Shown here: in pieces, positions 8,160-16,222 of the stretch
How positions within the stretch are numbered: the stretch's first letter is position 1
Layout of the letters: every line of letters starts with the position of its first letter
Program-made: the position numbers and the translations under genes
Notes under the pieces: generated by a model
Database searches by the model: none
What the model was told of the DNA's origin: nothing
The model's input: the letters and a program-made list of their open reading frames with translations, nothing else
Source of the DNA: Clostridium zeae
GTDB lineage: Bacteria > Bacillota > Clostridia > Clostridiales > Clostridiaceae
DNA: 64,000 bases
Direction: 5' to 3'
Assembly: GCF_017312485.1 (NCBI RefSeq)
Contig: NZ_BMBA01000001.1
Coordinates: 124,001 to 188,000 of the forward strand

Positions 8160-9383
8160 ATGAGTAAGGTTATTGTTATCGGTGCTGGACCAGCGGGAAT
8201 GATGGCGGCTATTTCTGCTGCTAAAGATAATCAAGTTATTTTATTAGAAGGTAATAATAGATTAGGTAAAAAACTTTTTATTACTGGAAAAGGGAGATGT
8301 AATGTTACTAACGCTAAGGACATTAGTGATTTCTTCGATATGATTCCTGGTAATCCACATTTTTTGTATAGTTCTTTATATACTTTTACAAATGAAGATA
8401 CTATGAATTTTTTTCAAAAACTAGGAGTTAAACTTAAAATTGAAAGAGGAAATAGAGTTTTTCCTGAATCAGATAAATCCTCAGATATTATAAGTGGTCT
8501 TAGCAGGGCTTTGGATGAAGCTAAAGTTAGAGTAATGCTTAATTCTAAGGTTAGTAAGATAATAACTGAAGGCGATGTTATAAAGGCAGTAGCTTTAACT
8601 GACGGCAAAGTAATAGAAGGCGACAGTTTCATTTTGTGTACCGGAGGAAAATCATATCCCCTTACTGGATCTACTGGAGAAGGTTTTAACTTTGCAAGAA
8701 AATTAGGTCACAAGATTATTGATCTAAAGCCATCTTTAGTTCCGATAGAAATTAAAGAAGACTGGGTAAAAGAGTTACAAGGGCTTTCGCTTAAAAATAT
8801 AGAATTTACAATAAGCAACGGAAAAAAGGTACTATTCAAAGATTTTGGCGAAATGATTTTTACACATTTCGGGATATCAGGACCAGTAGTTCTAAGTGGT
8901 AGCAGATTTGTTAAAAGTGACGGGATTACATATACAGCATCTTTAGATTTAAAGCCAGCCTTAGATGATAAGGAGTTAGATTTAAGAATACAGAAAGATT
9001 TTCAAAAGTATATAAATAAAGATTTTAAAAATTCTTTGGTTGATTTATTACCAAAAAGACTTATTGAAACAATAATTCATTTGAGCGGGATATCCGGTGA
9101 TAAAAAGGTAAATGAAGTAACTAAGGAAGAACGAAGAAAACTCGTAAATCTACTAAAGAACTTCAGTTTTACTGTTAAAGGTCTAAGACCTATTGAAGAG
9201 GCTATCGTTACTGCTGGTGGTGTTGATACAAAAGAAATAGACCCATCCACTATGAGATCAAAGATTATTTCAAATTTATTCTTTGCTGGAGAAGTAATTG
9301 ATGTTGACGCATTTACCGGTGGGTATAATGTTCAAATTGCACTTTCAACTGGTTATATAGCAGGAACTCACGTAAACGAATAG
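8160..9383 (+). CDS. HI0933-family FAD-dependent oxidoreductase (YtfP/BaiN-like)
   Basis: A flavoprotein of about 407 residues. The N-terminal dinucleotide-binding motif is VIGAGPAGMMAA near residue 5, GKKLFITGKGRCNVTN follows, and the C-terminal FAD motif FFAGEVIDVDAFTGGYNVQIALSTG closes the fold. The substrate of most family members is unknown. The open frame extends 25 codons upstream, but the ATG at 8160 follows AGAAGGAG and begins the canonical motif, so the longer start at 8085 is rejected. It has no close operon partner; the next gene has its own promoter. Confidence 0.88.
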   Translation: MSKVIVIGAGPAGMMAAISAAKDNQVILLEGNNRLGKKLFITGKGRCNVTNAKDISDFFDMIPGNPHFLYSSLYTFTNEDTMNFFQKLGVKLKIERGNRVFPESDKSSDIISGLSRALDEAKVRVMLNSKVSKIITEGDVIKAVALTDGKVIEGDSFILCTGGKSYPLTGSTGEGFNFARKLGHKIIDLKPSLVPIEIKEDWVKELQGLSLKNIEFTISNGKKVLFKDFGEMIFTHFGISGPVVLSGSRFVKSDGITYTASLDLKPALDDKELDLRIQKDFQKYINKDFKNSLVDLLPKRLIETIIHLSGISGDKKVNEVTKEERRKLVNLLKNFSFTVKGLRPIEEAIVTAGGVDTKEIDPSTMRSKIISNLFFAGEVIDVDAFTGGYNVQIALSTGYIAGTHVNE

Positions 9384-9421
9384 TTACAAATGATTTTTTC
9401 GTTTATCAGAAAAGATATTTA

Positions 9422-9447
9422 TTGAATTTCATAAAATGTGGTATAAT
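9422..9447 (+). promoter_or_regulatory. extended -10 promoter of cmk
   Basis: TATAAT at 9442-9447 is preceded by TG plus one base (TGGTATAAT), an extended -10. TTGAAT at 9422 is only 14 bases away and may not act as a true -35. Transcription would start about 30 bases before the cmk TTG start. Confidence 0.6.
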
Positions 9448-9482
9448 CAGAAAGAAAACTACATAGAGAGAGGACGATTTAA

Positions 9483-10151
9483 TTGAGATTATCAGTTGCT
9501 ATTGATGGCCCAGCTGGTGCAGGTAAAAGCACAATAGCTAAAATTGTGGCTAAAAGATATAACTTAATGTATATAAACACTGGCTCGATGTATAGAGCTG
9601 TTACATATAAAGCTTTAGAAAAGGATATACCTCCCGAAAACATAGAGGCTTTATGCAATTTAATAGATACTATGGAAATGCATTTTGAGAATGATGAATT
9701 ATATCTAAACGATGTTAATATAAATGAACAGTTGACTGTACCTAATATCAGTAAAAATGTTTCTGCATATGCATCAATCAAGGAAGTTAGAACTAGACTC
9801 GTAACACTTCAAAGAAATATGTCTAAAAAGTATGACGTAATAATGGACGGTCGAGATATAGGCACTGTAGTTTTAAAGGATGCATCTTTTAAATTTTTCT
9901 TAACAGCAAGTCCAGAAGAAAGAGCAACAAGGCGTTATGAAGAACTAAAAGCTAAAGGTCTCGAAGTAGATTATAGTACCATCCTTAAAGATATAATTCA
10001 AAGAGACTATTTAGATAGTAATAGAGAAGTTGACCCTTTAACTAAGGCAGATGATGCGCTAGAAGTGGATACTACTGGAATAAATATAGATCAGGTTGTT
10101 AACAAAATTTGTGAGTATATAAATAATGGATTAGAATTTAGTATGAGGTAA
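9483..10151 (+). CDS. cmk: cytidylate kinase
   Basis: A 222-residue NMP kinase that phosphorylates CMP and dCMP with ATP in pyrimidine salvage. The P-loop is GPAGAGKSTIAK near residue 8. MYINTGSMYRAVTY and MDGRDIGTVVL are the CMP-binding signatures, and a DYLDSNREVDPL lid region follows. Length is normal. The TTG start follows AGAGAGAGGA. The next gene, ispH-rpsA, begins four bases after the stop; this cmk-rpsA linkage is ancient and common in bacteria. Confidence 0.95.
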   Translation: MRLSVAIDGPAGAGKSTIAKIVAKRYNLMYINTGSMYRAVTYKALEKDIPPENIEALCNLIDTMEMHFENDELYLNDVNINEQLTVPNISKNVSAYASIKEVRTRLVTLQRNMSKKYDVIMDGRDIGTVVLKDASFKFFLTASPEERATRRYEELKAKGLEVDYSTILKDIIQRDYLDSNREVDPLTKADDALEVDTTGINIDQVVNKICEYINNGLEFSMR

Positions 10152-10155
10152 AAAT

Positions 10156-12066
10156 ATGAGGGAAATATTATTAGCTGAAAGTGCTGGATTTTGTTTTGGA
10201 GTTAAAAGAGCTGTAGATGAAACTCTAAAAGTTCAAAAGCAATATAATAAAAAAATTTTTACAATTGGACCTTTAATACATAATAACGATGTGGTTAAAA
10301 TGTTAGAAGATAATAATATTTTTGCTATTGATATCAATGATATTGATTCCTTAGCTAACGATGATGTAGTTGTAATTCGTTCACATGGTGTTCCTAAAGC
10401 ATTAGTTGATAAATTAAATGATAAAGGGCTAACTGTAGTAAATGCTACGTGCCCATATGTTACTAATATTCAAAAGAAAGTAAATAAATATCATGATGAA
10501 GGATACAATATTATCATAGTAGGCGATAAAGATCATCCTGAAGTTGTTGGAATTAACGGATGGTGTAATAACGAAGCTATGGTTACAAAAAGTGGTGAAT
10601 TCAATGATAATCTACCTGAAAGAATTTGTATAGTTTCTCAAACTACTGAGAAAAAAGCCAACTGGGATAAGGCATTAAATGTAGTTAATGAAAAAAGCAC
10701 TGATGTTCTTGCATTTAATACCATTTGTTCAGCCACTGATGTAAGGCAAAGAAGCGCTGAAGAGATATCAAAAAAAGTTGATGCAATGATTGTTATTGGT
10801 GGAAAAAATAGTTCAAATACAACAAAGTTATTTCAAATATGTAGAAGTAACTGTGAAAACACTATTCACATAGAAAATTTAGAAGAATTACCTAAAGAAC
10901 TACTAAATGATAATTCTATCAGTACTATAGGAGTAACCGCAGGTGCCTCTACACCTGACTGGATAATTAAGGAGGTTATTGATAAAATGACTATGAATAA
11001 CAGCGAATATAATGAACAGCTAGAATTGATGGAGAAATCTACAAAAAAGATACATGTAGGTGAAATATTAAAAGGTGAAATTTTATCAATAGTTAAAAAC
11101 GAGTTAATTGTTGCTATTGATGGATATAAAGCTGACGGTGTAATCCCTAATTCAGAAATTTCGTTTAATGACGGTGTTAAGTCAAAACTATCAGAACATT
11201 TTAAAGTTGGAGAATTAGTAGATGCTAAGGTTTTAAGGCTACAAAACGAAGAAGGTTATGTTGTTCTATCAAGAATTGAATTAGAAAAAGAAAAGGCCTT
11301 TGATGAAACTTTGGAAGCATTCAAAAATGGAGATATAGTAACTGTAAAAGTAACTGAAGTTGTGAACGGTGGAGTAGTTGCAACCTTTAAAGGACTTAGA
11401 GTATTTATTCCTGCATCTCAATTAGATATAAGATATACTGGAGAATTCAATAATTTTGTTGGTAAGGAACTAGAAGTTAAATTTCTTGAAGTTGAAAAAG
11501 AGAGACATATCCGAATAGTTGCATCAAGAAGAGTATTATTAGAACAAGAAAAACATCAACGTGAGCAAGATGCTCTTAACTCGCTAAATGTAGGAGATAT
11601 AGTTGATGGCATAGTCAAAAGATTTACTAATTTTGGAGCATTTGTTGAAGTAAATGGTATTGATGGTTTAGTCCATATATCTGAAATTTCTTGGGGCAAA
11701 ATAAATAATCCATCAGATGTGTTAAAAGTTGGTGAAACTGTAAAAGCTAAAGTTATTGCTTTAGATATTGAAAAGAAAAAGGTATCTCTTAGCATTAAAG
11801 CATTAGTTCAAGATCCTTGGATGGATATTGAAGAGAAATATCCTGAGGGAAGTATAGTTTTAGGTAAGGTAGCTAGACTTAATGATTTTGGTGCGTTCCT
11901 TGAATTAGAACCTGGTGTTGATGCATTAGCTCATATATCTAAAATATCCTTTAACAAAATTAATCATCCTTCAGAAGTGTTAAAGGTAGGAGAGTTAGTT
12001 AAAGCTAGAATAATCAAAGTTGAAAAAGAAAATAAACGTATTGGTTTAAGCATTAAAGATGTATAG
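10156..12066 (+). CDS. ispH-rpsA: fused IspH (HMBPP reductase) / ribosomal protein S1
   Basis: A 636-residue two-part protein. Residues 1-280 are IspH, the 4Fe-4S enzyme that converts HMBPP to IPP and DMAPP as the last MEP-pathway step. Cluster Cys residues are in GFCFGVKRAV (13), NATCPYV (about 99) and TICSATD (about 193), with HGVPK and GASTPDWI. Residues about 298-636 hold four S1 RNA-binding repeats, the last two strongest (FGAFVEVNGIDGLVHISEI; FGAFLELEPGVDALAHISKI). The fusion is known in clostridia. It is translationally close to cmk and ends at a good terminator. ispG of the same pathway lies at 62.3 kb. Confidence 0.95.
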   Translation: MREILLAESAGFCFGVKRAVDETLKVQKQYNKKIFTIGPLIHNNDVVKMLEDNNIFAIDINDIDSLANDDVVVIRSHGVPKALVDKLNDKGLTVVNATCPYVTNIQKKVNKYHDEGYNIIIVGDKDHPEVVGINGWCNNEAMVTKSGEFNDNLPERICIVSQTTEKKANWDKALNVVNEKSTDVLAFNTICSATDVRQRSAEEISKKVDAMIVIGGKNSSNTTKLFQICRSNCENTIHIENLEELPKELLNDNSISTIGVTAGASTPDWIIKEVIDKMTMNNSEYNEQLELMEKSTKKIHVGEILKGEILSIVKNELIVAIDGYKADGVIPNSEISFNDGVKSKLSEHFKVGELVDAKVLRLQNEEGYVVLSRIELEKEKAFDETLEAFKNGDIVTVKVTEVVNGGVVATFKGLRVFIPASQLDIRYTGEFNNFVGKELEVKFLEVEKERHIRIVASRRVLLEQEKHQREQDALNSLNVGDIVDGIVKRFTNFGAFVEVNGIDGLVHISEISWGKINNPSDVLKVGETVKAKVIALDIEKKKVSLSIKALVQDPWMDIEEKYPEGSIVLGKVARLNDFGAFLELEPGVDALAHISKISFNKINHPSEVLKVGELVKARIIKVEKENKRIGLSIKDV

Positions 12067-12068
12067 CC

Positions 12069-12100
12069 TAAAAGCAGCAGATAATTCTGTTGCTTTTTTA
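12069..12100 (+). terminator. Rho-independent terminator
   Basis: AAAAGCAGCAG pairs with CTGTTGCTTTT (one G-U) and is followed by TTATT. It ends the cmk/ispH-rpsA operon. Confidence 0.8.
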
Positions 12101-12236
12101 TTATATATGAAAGCATAGAACTTTTATTTCTTCTAAATCGAGGTATATAAATAACATATTTCAATATAGTTAGTTGATTTGTTCCAAGAACAATATTAAA
12201 ATATTATTAGGTAAATAATGTAAAGGACATAATGGT

Positions 12237-13100
12237 ATGATAAAAATTAAGAGATTTTGTTTTGATAAAAATAGACTAATTAACTTATTTGAAAGCTCTA
12301 AAAGCTTTAATTCCTTTAATAATAGTTTTATTAAATTCTATAAATCTAAACTACCACTCTTTAGATTGCTACTACTTAGAAATATCAGATTTATATATTT
12401 AAACCAAAAGGTTATAGGTTACTTTTGGTTTGAGCAGATATATGAAAAAACTTATTCGATAAAGGATTTTGTAGTAAATAACACAGCTAATTTATCAAAA
12501 ACTTTAGAAGAAAGTACAGAGAAACCTAGTTTCTTCTCAAAGGGTCTCTTTATATATGAGTGTGAAGATAATACTTTAAATAATATAATATTAACTACGC
12601 TAGGGTTTAAAAAATCTGGTGAAACATTGCTTATGGAAAAATCCATTGAAAATAAACATGAAGAAGAAGTTACTGCTAATATAACCTTTAGTTTTATGGA
12701 AAATAATAAAGACGAAAATTTAAGATGCAATTTGCAGAATAATATTTTCGAAGATGATAGCAGAATTCCATTAACAATAGATGATATATACTATGATCAG
12801 TGCCAAGACTATTATTTAGAAAAGGCATCAGTTTTTATAAAAAGTTATGATGATCATGTAGGTTATGGACAAATAATACTCAATAACGATAGTTATTTTA
12901 TTGTTAATTTAGGTATTGTAAAAGAGCAAAGAGGAAAAGGGTTTAGTACATGTCTACTTAATCATTTAATGAATGTTTGCTATGATAGAGGTATTAAAAA
13001 CATCTATATTAGAGTTGATGAAAAGAATGAAATAGCTAAAAAGCTTTATTTAAATAACGGGTTTAAATTTGTGAACACAGTTGGCATTTGGGAGCAATAA
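12237..13100 (+). CDS. GNAT-family N-acetyltransferase
   Basis: A 287-residue protein. The C-terminal part (about 180-287) is a GNAT domain with the acetyl-CoA loop EQRGKGFSTCLL and the closing NEIAKKLYLNNGFKFV. The N-terminal part has a weaker, possibly degenerate acetyltransferase-like fold (IRFIYLNQKVIGYFWFEQIY, then TLGFKKSGETLLMEKS), so a tandem GNAT protein is plausible. The substrate is unknown. The ATG follows AAAGGAC. It is transcribed alone and stops inside its own terminator. Confidence 0.8.
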   Translation: MIKIKRFCFDKNRLINLFESSKSFNSFNNSFIKFYKSKLPLFRLLLLRNIRFIYLNQKVIGYFWFEQIYEKTYSIKDFVVNNTANLSKTLEESTEKPSFFSKGLFIYECEDNTLNNIILTTLGFKKSGETLLMEKSIENKHEEEVTANITFSFMENNKDENLRCNLQNNIFEDDSRIPLTIDDIYYDQCQDYYLEKASVFIKSYDDHVGYGQIILNNDSYFIVNLGIVKEQRGKGFSTCLLNHLMNVCYDRGIKNIYIRVDEKNEIAKKLYLNNGFKFVNTVGIWEQ

Positions 13101-13133
13101 AGTAGCAATATTACTACCTTATTGCTCATTTTC
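13092..13133 (+). terminator. terminator overlapping the GNAT stop codon
   Basis: GAGCAATAAAGTAG pairs with CTACCTTATTGCTC with one mismatch in 14, followed by ATTTTCTT. The left arm contains the GNAT TAA. On the minus strand it lies immediately beyond the stop of the 56-codon gene, so it may serve both. Confidence 0.8.
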
Positions 13134-13304
13134 TTAGAACAGGGATTCTGTTGGAACATAGGACGACTTAGTGTATAATACACTGTCAGTTAAATGACTT
13201 CTGTAATATGCTCTGTCACCTATGTTTCTTGAGTCATTTTCTTTATTTAAGTCTGTTTCCTTAGAGGCGTCATTAGTTTCTTGATTTTGTTTTAAATCAT
13301 ACAT
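13134..13304 (-). CDS. 56-residue hypothetical protein
   Basis: A small open frame with an ATG at 13304 and a perfect AAGGAGGG ribosome binding site. The product is hydrophilic, beginning MYDLKQNQET and ending VPTESLF, rich in Asp, Asn, Ser and Thr, with no membrane segment or known motif. The ribosome binding site lies inside a 15-bp hairpin directly upstream (13305-13347). It is downstream of the 13426-14613 aminotransferase gene and ends against the GNAT terminator. The strong start region supports translation; the function is unknown. Confidence 0.6.
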   Translation of the reverse strand: MYDLKQNQETNDASKETDLNKENDSRNIGDRAYYRSHLTDSVLYTKSSYVPTESLF

Positions 13305-13347
13305 AAAAAATCCCTCCTTATTTATTATTCCAATAAGAAGGGATTTT
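13305..13347 (-). promoter_or_regulatory. terminator-like hairpin that sequesters a ribosome binding site
   Basis: On the minus strand AAAATCCCTTCTTAT pairs with ATAAGGAGGGATTTT over 15 bp with one G-U and an 11-base loop, then runs into T residues directly before the ATG at 13304. The right arm contains the whole AAGGAGG of the 56-codon gene. It looks like the terminator of the upstream aminotransferase gene, so it could stop transcription or hide the start site of any read-through RNA. Confidence 0.65.
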
Positions 13348-13409
13348 ATTTATTCTTTAGAAAATTATATTTAATATATATCTATGAATAAGTATGCGTA
13401 ACAGACTTA
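13345..13409 (+). repeat. dispersed intergenic repeat, family C, copy 2
   Basis: It starts TTTATTTATTCTTTAG (13345 on) and ends ATAAGTATGCGTAACAGACT plus TA at 13388-13409, matching copy C1 at 4499-4562 at both ends with a diverged centre. Confidence 0.7.
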
Positions 13410-13425
13410 AAACACAATAGAAATT

Positions 13426-14613
13426 TTAACTTTCTTTATAATATTCTTTTAAAAGTCTTGATAATCTTTTAATACCTTCAACTATTTTATCTTCAGGCAT
13501 ATTTGAATAATTTAGTCTCAAGTAATTATTATGGCCTCCATTAGCAAAAAAAGAACTTCCAGGAACAAAAGCCACATTAAATTTCAATGCTTCTTCTAGT
13601 AGCTTTACAGTATCTATATCTTGTCTTAATTCTAACCAAGTAAATAAACCACCCTTAGATCTAGTGTATTTTATTTCTTTAGGCAAAAATTCGTCCATAC
13701 AATCAAACATTAGATCTCTTCTTCTTTTATAAACATTTTTAATCTTTTCTATATGGTTATCTAAATTATAATTATTTAAATAATAAGCAATTATTCTTTG
13801 ATCTAATGAACTGCATTGAAGATCAGAACTTTGTTTTAAAGTTACGTATTTATTAATTACTTTTTCGTCACCAAAAATCCAGCCAAGTCTTAATCCTGGG
13901 CAAAATGTTTTTGAGAAAGTACCAAAATATATAACATATCCATCTGTATCAAAGCTTTTTATAGGCGGAAGTTTTTCTCCTTCAAGTACAAGTTCGCCGT
14001 ATGGACTATCTTCTAATACTGGCACTTTATATTTACTAGCTATATCAGCAAGTTGCTTTCTTCTTTCTAAAGACATAGTTATTCCTGAGGGATTGTGGAA
14101 GTCTGGAATGGTATATATAAATTTTGCATTTGGATACAATTTTAATTTTTCTTCTAACTCTTCGATAACCATACCATCCTTATCCATAGAAACTTCTACA
14201 AATTGTGCTTCATAAACCCTAAAAGCGTTTATAGCACCAAGGTAGCTTGGCTTTTCTACAATAATTACATCATCTTTATCAATAAATAGCTTCCCAGTAA
14301 AATCTAGACCTTGTTGAGATCCACTGGTTATTAAGATATTATCAATTGTTCCTGTTATTCCAAAAGGATTAAGTCTTTGCTCAAGTATAGCCTTTCTTAG
14401 TGGATTGTATCCCTCAGTGGTACCATATTGAAGTGCTTCATTCCCTTCGTTATTAATTACCTCAGCTGTTAATTTTATTATTTCTTCTTTAGGAAATAAT
14501 TCAGGTGCTGGTAGCCCTCCAGCAAAAGAAATAATTTCTGGATTCTCAATCAGTTTTAAGATCTCCCTTATTTCAGAAGTTTTAATGCTACTCGCGCGTT
14601 TAGAAAATTTCAT
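13426..14613 (-). CDS. PLP-dependent class I aminotransferase, 2-aminoadipate-transaminase-like
   Basis: A 395-residue fold-type I aminotransferase without the MocR DNA-binding domain, similar to LysN/2-aminoadipate and aromatic aminotransferases. FAGGLPAPELFP near residue 30 is typical of this subgroup. ITSGSQQGLDF, YTIPDFHNPSGITM and the PLP-lysine motif GTFSKTFCPGLRLGW follow. The substrate is not decided by sequence; alpha-amino acid to 2-oxoglutarate transfer is likely. The ATG follows GGGGGT. It is transcribed divergently from miaB across a 240-base gap. Confidence 0.85.
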   Translation of the reverse strand: MKFSKRASSIKTSEIREILKLIENPEIISFAGGLPAPELFPKEEIIKLTAEVINNEGNEALQYGTTEGYNPLRKAILEQRLNPFGITGTIDNILITSGSQQGLDFTGKLFIDKDDVIIVEKPSYLGAINAFRVYEAQFVEVSMDKDGMVIEELEEKLKLYPNAKFIYTIPDFHNPSGITMSLERRKQLADIASKYKVPVLEDSPYGELVLEGEKLPPIKSFDTDGYVIYFGTFSKTFCPGLRLGWIFGDEKVINKYVTLKQSSDLQCSSLDQRIIAYYLNNYNLDNHIEKIKNVYKRRRDLMFDCMDEFLPKEIKYTRSKGGLFTWLELRQDIDTVKLLEEALKFNVAFVPGSSFFANGGHNNYLRLNYSNMPEDKIVEGIKRLSRLLKEYYKES

Positions 14614-14789
14614 AAATATTATACCCCCAATTCATTATTATTCTAATATGATAATTGATTATCTATTATTATCAGTTAAAAGGGAAAAACAAGTCAATAA
14701 GTTTTGGTAAATTTTGTAGCATAAGCTTTAAAATATTTGTTTTTACCACAATATATGTAATTAATTTAGTGAAACTTATGTATAAACAC

Positions 14790-14818
14790 TTTAAAAATCT
14801 TCACAAATTCAGTATAAT
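14790..14818 (+). promoter_or_regulatory. sigma-A promoter of the miaB-mutS-mutL-miaA-hfq cluster
   Basis: TTTAAA (14790-14795) and TATAAT (14813-14818) are 17 bases apart, 34 bases before the proposed GTG start of miaB. Confidence 0.65.
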
Positions 14819-14851
14819 ATTAAAGAATTGAATAATTGGAGGAATAAAATA

Positions 14852-16180
14852 GTGAGTAACGTAATGGATAAATATTATATAGAAACATGGGGCTGTCAGA
14901 TGAATGAAGAAGATTCTGAAAAGCTTTCAGGTATGCTAAAAAGAATTGGATATGAACGTACTGAGGAAAAAAATGACGCATCAATCATAATCTTTAATAC
15001 ATGTTGTGTTAGAGAAAATGCTGAAAATAAAGTATTTGGAAATTTAGGTGCACTTAAAGCTCTAAAAGCAAAGAAACCAGAACTTATAATTGCTATATGC
15101 GGATGTATGATGCAACAAAAAGATATGGCAGATACAGTTCTTAGTAAGTTCCCTTATGTAGATATTATATTTGGAACACATAATGCTTATAAATTCCCTG
15201 AATATTTAAATACAGTTAAGCAACAAGGGGTTCAGGTAAAAGAAATTGTTAATAAAGAAGAGCAAATAGTAGAAGGCATTCCAATAGATAGAAAAAGCGA
15301 TATAAAAGCTTTTGTTACAATAATGTATGGATGCAATAACTTCTGTACTTACTGTGTAGTACCATATGTAAGAGGACGTGAAAGAAGCAGAAAGCCAGAA
15401 GATATAGAAAAAGAAATAAAGGAACTAGTAGCAGCAGGTTATAAAGAAATAACCTTACTAGGTCAAAATGTAAATTCTTATGGAAACGGCTTAGAAGAAG
15501 AGCTTACTTTTGCTGGTCTTTTAAGAAGAATAAACGAAATAGATGGACTTGAAAGAGTAAGATTTATGACTTCACATCCTAAGGATCTTACTGAAGATGT
15601 TATAATGGCAATAAAAGAATGTGATAAGCTTTGTGAGCAAATACATCTTCCTGTTCAAAGTGGTTCTTCTAGAGTTCTTAAAGAAATGAATAGAAGTTAT
15701 ACTAAAGAACAATATATTGAATTAGTTAAAAAGATAAAAAAAGAAATACCAGATGTTGCTATTTCTACAGATATAATTATTGGTTTCCCAGGAGAAACTG
15801 AGGAAGATTTTAATGACACTCTAGATTTAGTAAAAGAAGTAGAATATGATTCAGCCTTTACTTTTATATACTCTAGAAGAAAGTATACTCCAGCTGACAG
15901 AATGGAAAACCAAATATCAGATGAAGTAAAACATGCTAGATTTAACAAATTAGTAGATGCAATAAATGAAATTATTGCAAAGAAGAACTCTACATATGAA
16001 GGAAAGACTGTTGAAGTTCTAGTTGAAGGCACAAGTAAAAATGATGATAACAGACTTATGGGAAGAACTAGAAATGGAAAACTTGTTAATTTTGACGGTT
16101 GCAAGGAAAGCGTAGGAAAGCTTGTAAATGTTAAAATAACAAAAGCACAATCATTTTCTCTTGTAGGTGAAGAAGTATAA
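14852..16180 (+). CDS. miaB: tRNA-2-methylthio-N6-dimethylallyladenosine synthase
   Basis: A radical-SAM methylthiotransferase of about 442 residues that turns i6A37 into ms2i6A37 in tRNAs reading UNN codons. The N-terminal MTTase domain has the second-cluster Cys residues in WGCQMN, NTCCVRE and CGCMMQ. The radical-SAM motif CxxxCxxC is in [24 protein letters not shown] domain closes the protein (KTVEVLVEG to [10 protein letters not shown]). The GTG at 14852 lies nine bases after GGAGG; the in-frame TTG at 14828 precedes that site and is rejected. Its substrate is made by miaA at 20.9 kb in the same cluster. Confidence 0.95.
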   Translation: MSNVMDKYYIETWGCQMNEEDSEKLSGMLKRIGYERTEEKNDASIIIFNTCCVRENAENKVFGNLGALKALKAKKPELIIAICGCMMQQKDMADTVLSKFPYVDIIFGTHNAYKFPEYLNTVKQQGVQVKEIVNKEEQIVEGIPIDRKSDIKAFVTIMYGCNNFCTYCVVPYVRGRERSRKPEDIEKEIKELVAAGYKEITLLGQNVNSYGNGLEEELTFAGLLRRINEIDGLERVRFMTSHPKDLTEDVIMAIKECDKLCEQIHLPVQSGSSRVLKEMNRSYTKEQYIELVKKIKKEIPDVAISTDIIIGFPGETEEDFNDTLDLVKEVEYDSAFTFIYSRRKYTPADRMENQISDEVKHARFNKLVDAINEIIAKKNSTYEGKTVEVLVEGTSKNDDNRLMGRTRNGKLVNFDGCKESVGKLVNVKITKAQSFSLVGEEV

Positions 16181-16206
16181 AGCTCTTATTATAAGAGCTT
16201 TTTCGT
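16178..16206 (+). terminator. hairpin between miaB and mutS
   Basis: AAAGCTCTT pairs with AAGAGCTTT over a four- to five-base loop with a T5 tail, starting in the miaB stop codon. Only 16 bases separate it from mutS and no new promoter is seen, so it probably attenuates rather than fully stops transcription. Confidence 0.65.
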
Positions 16207-16222
16207 TTAAGGAGGTTTAACT

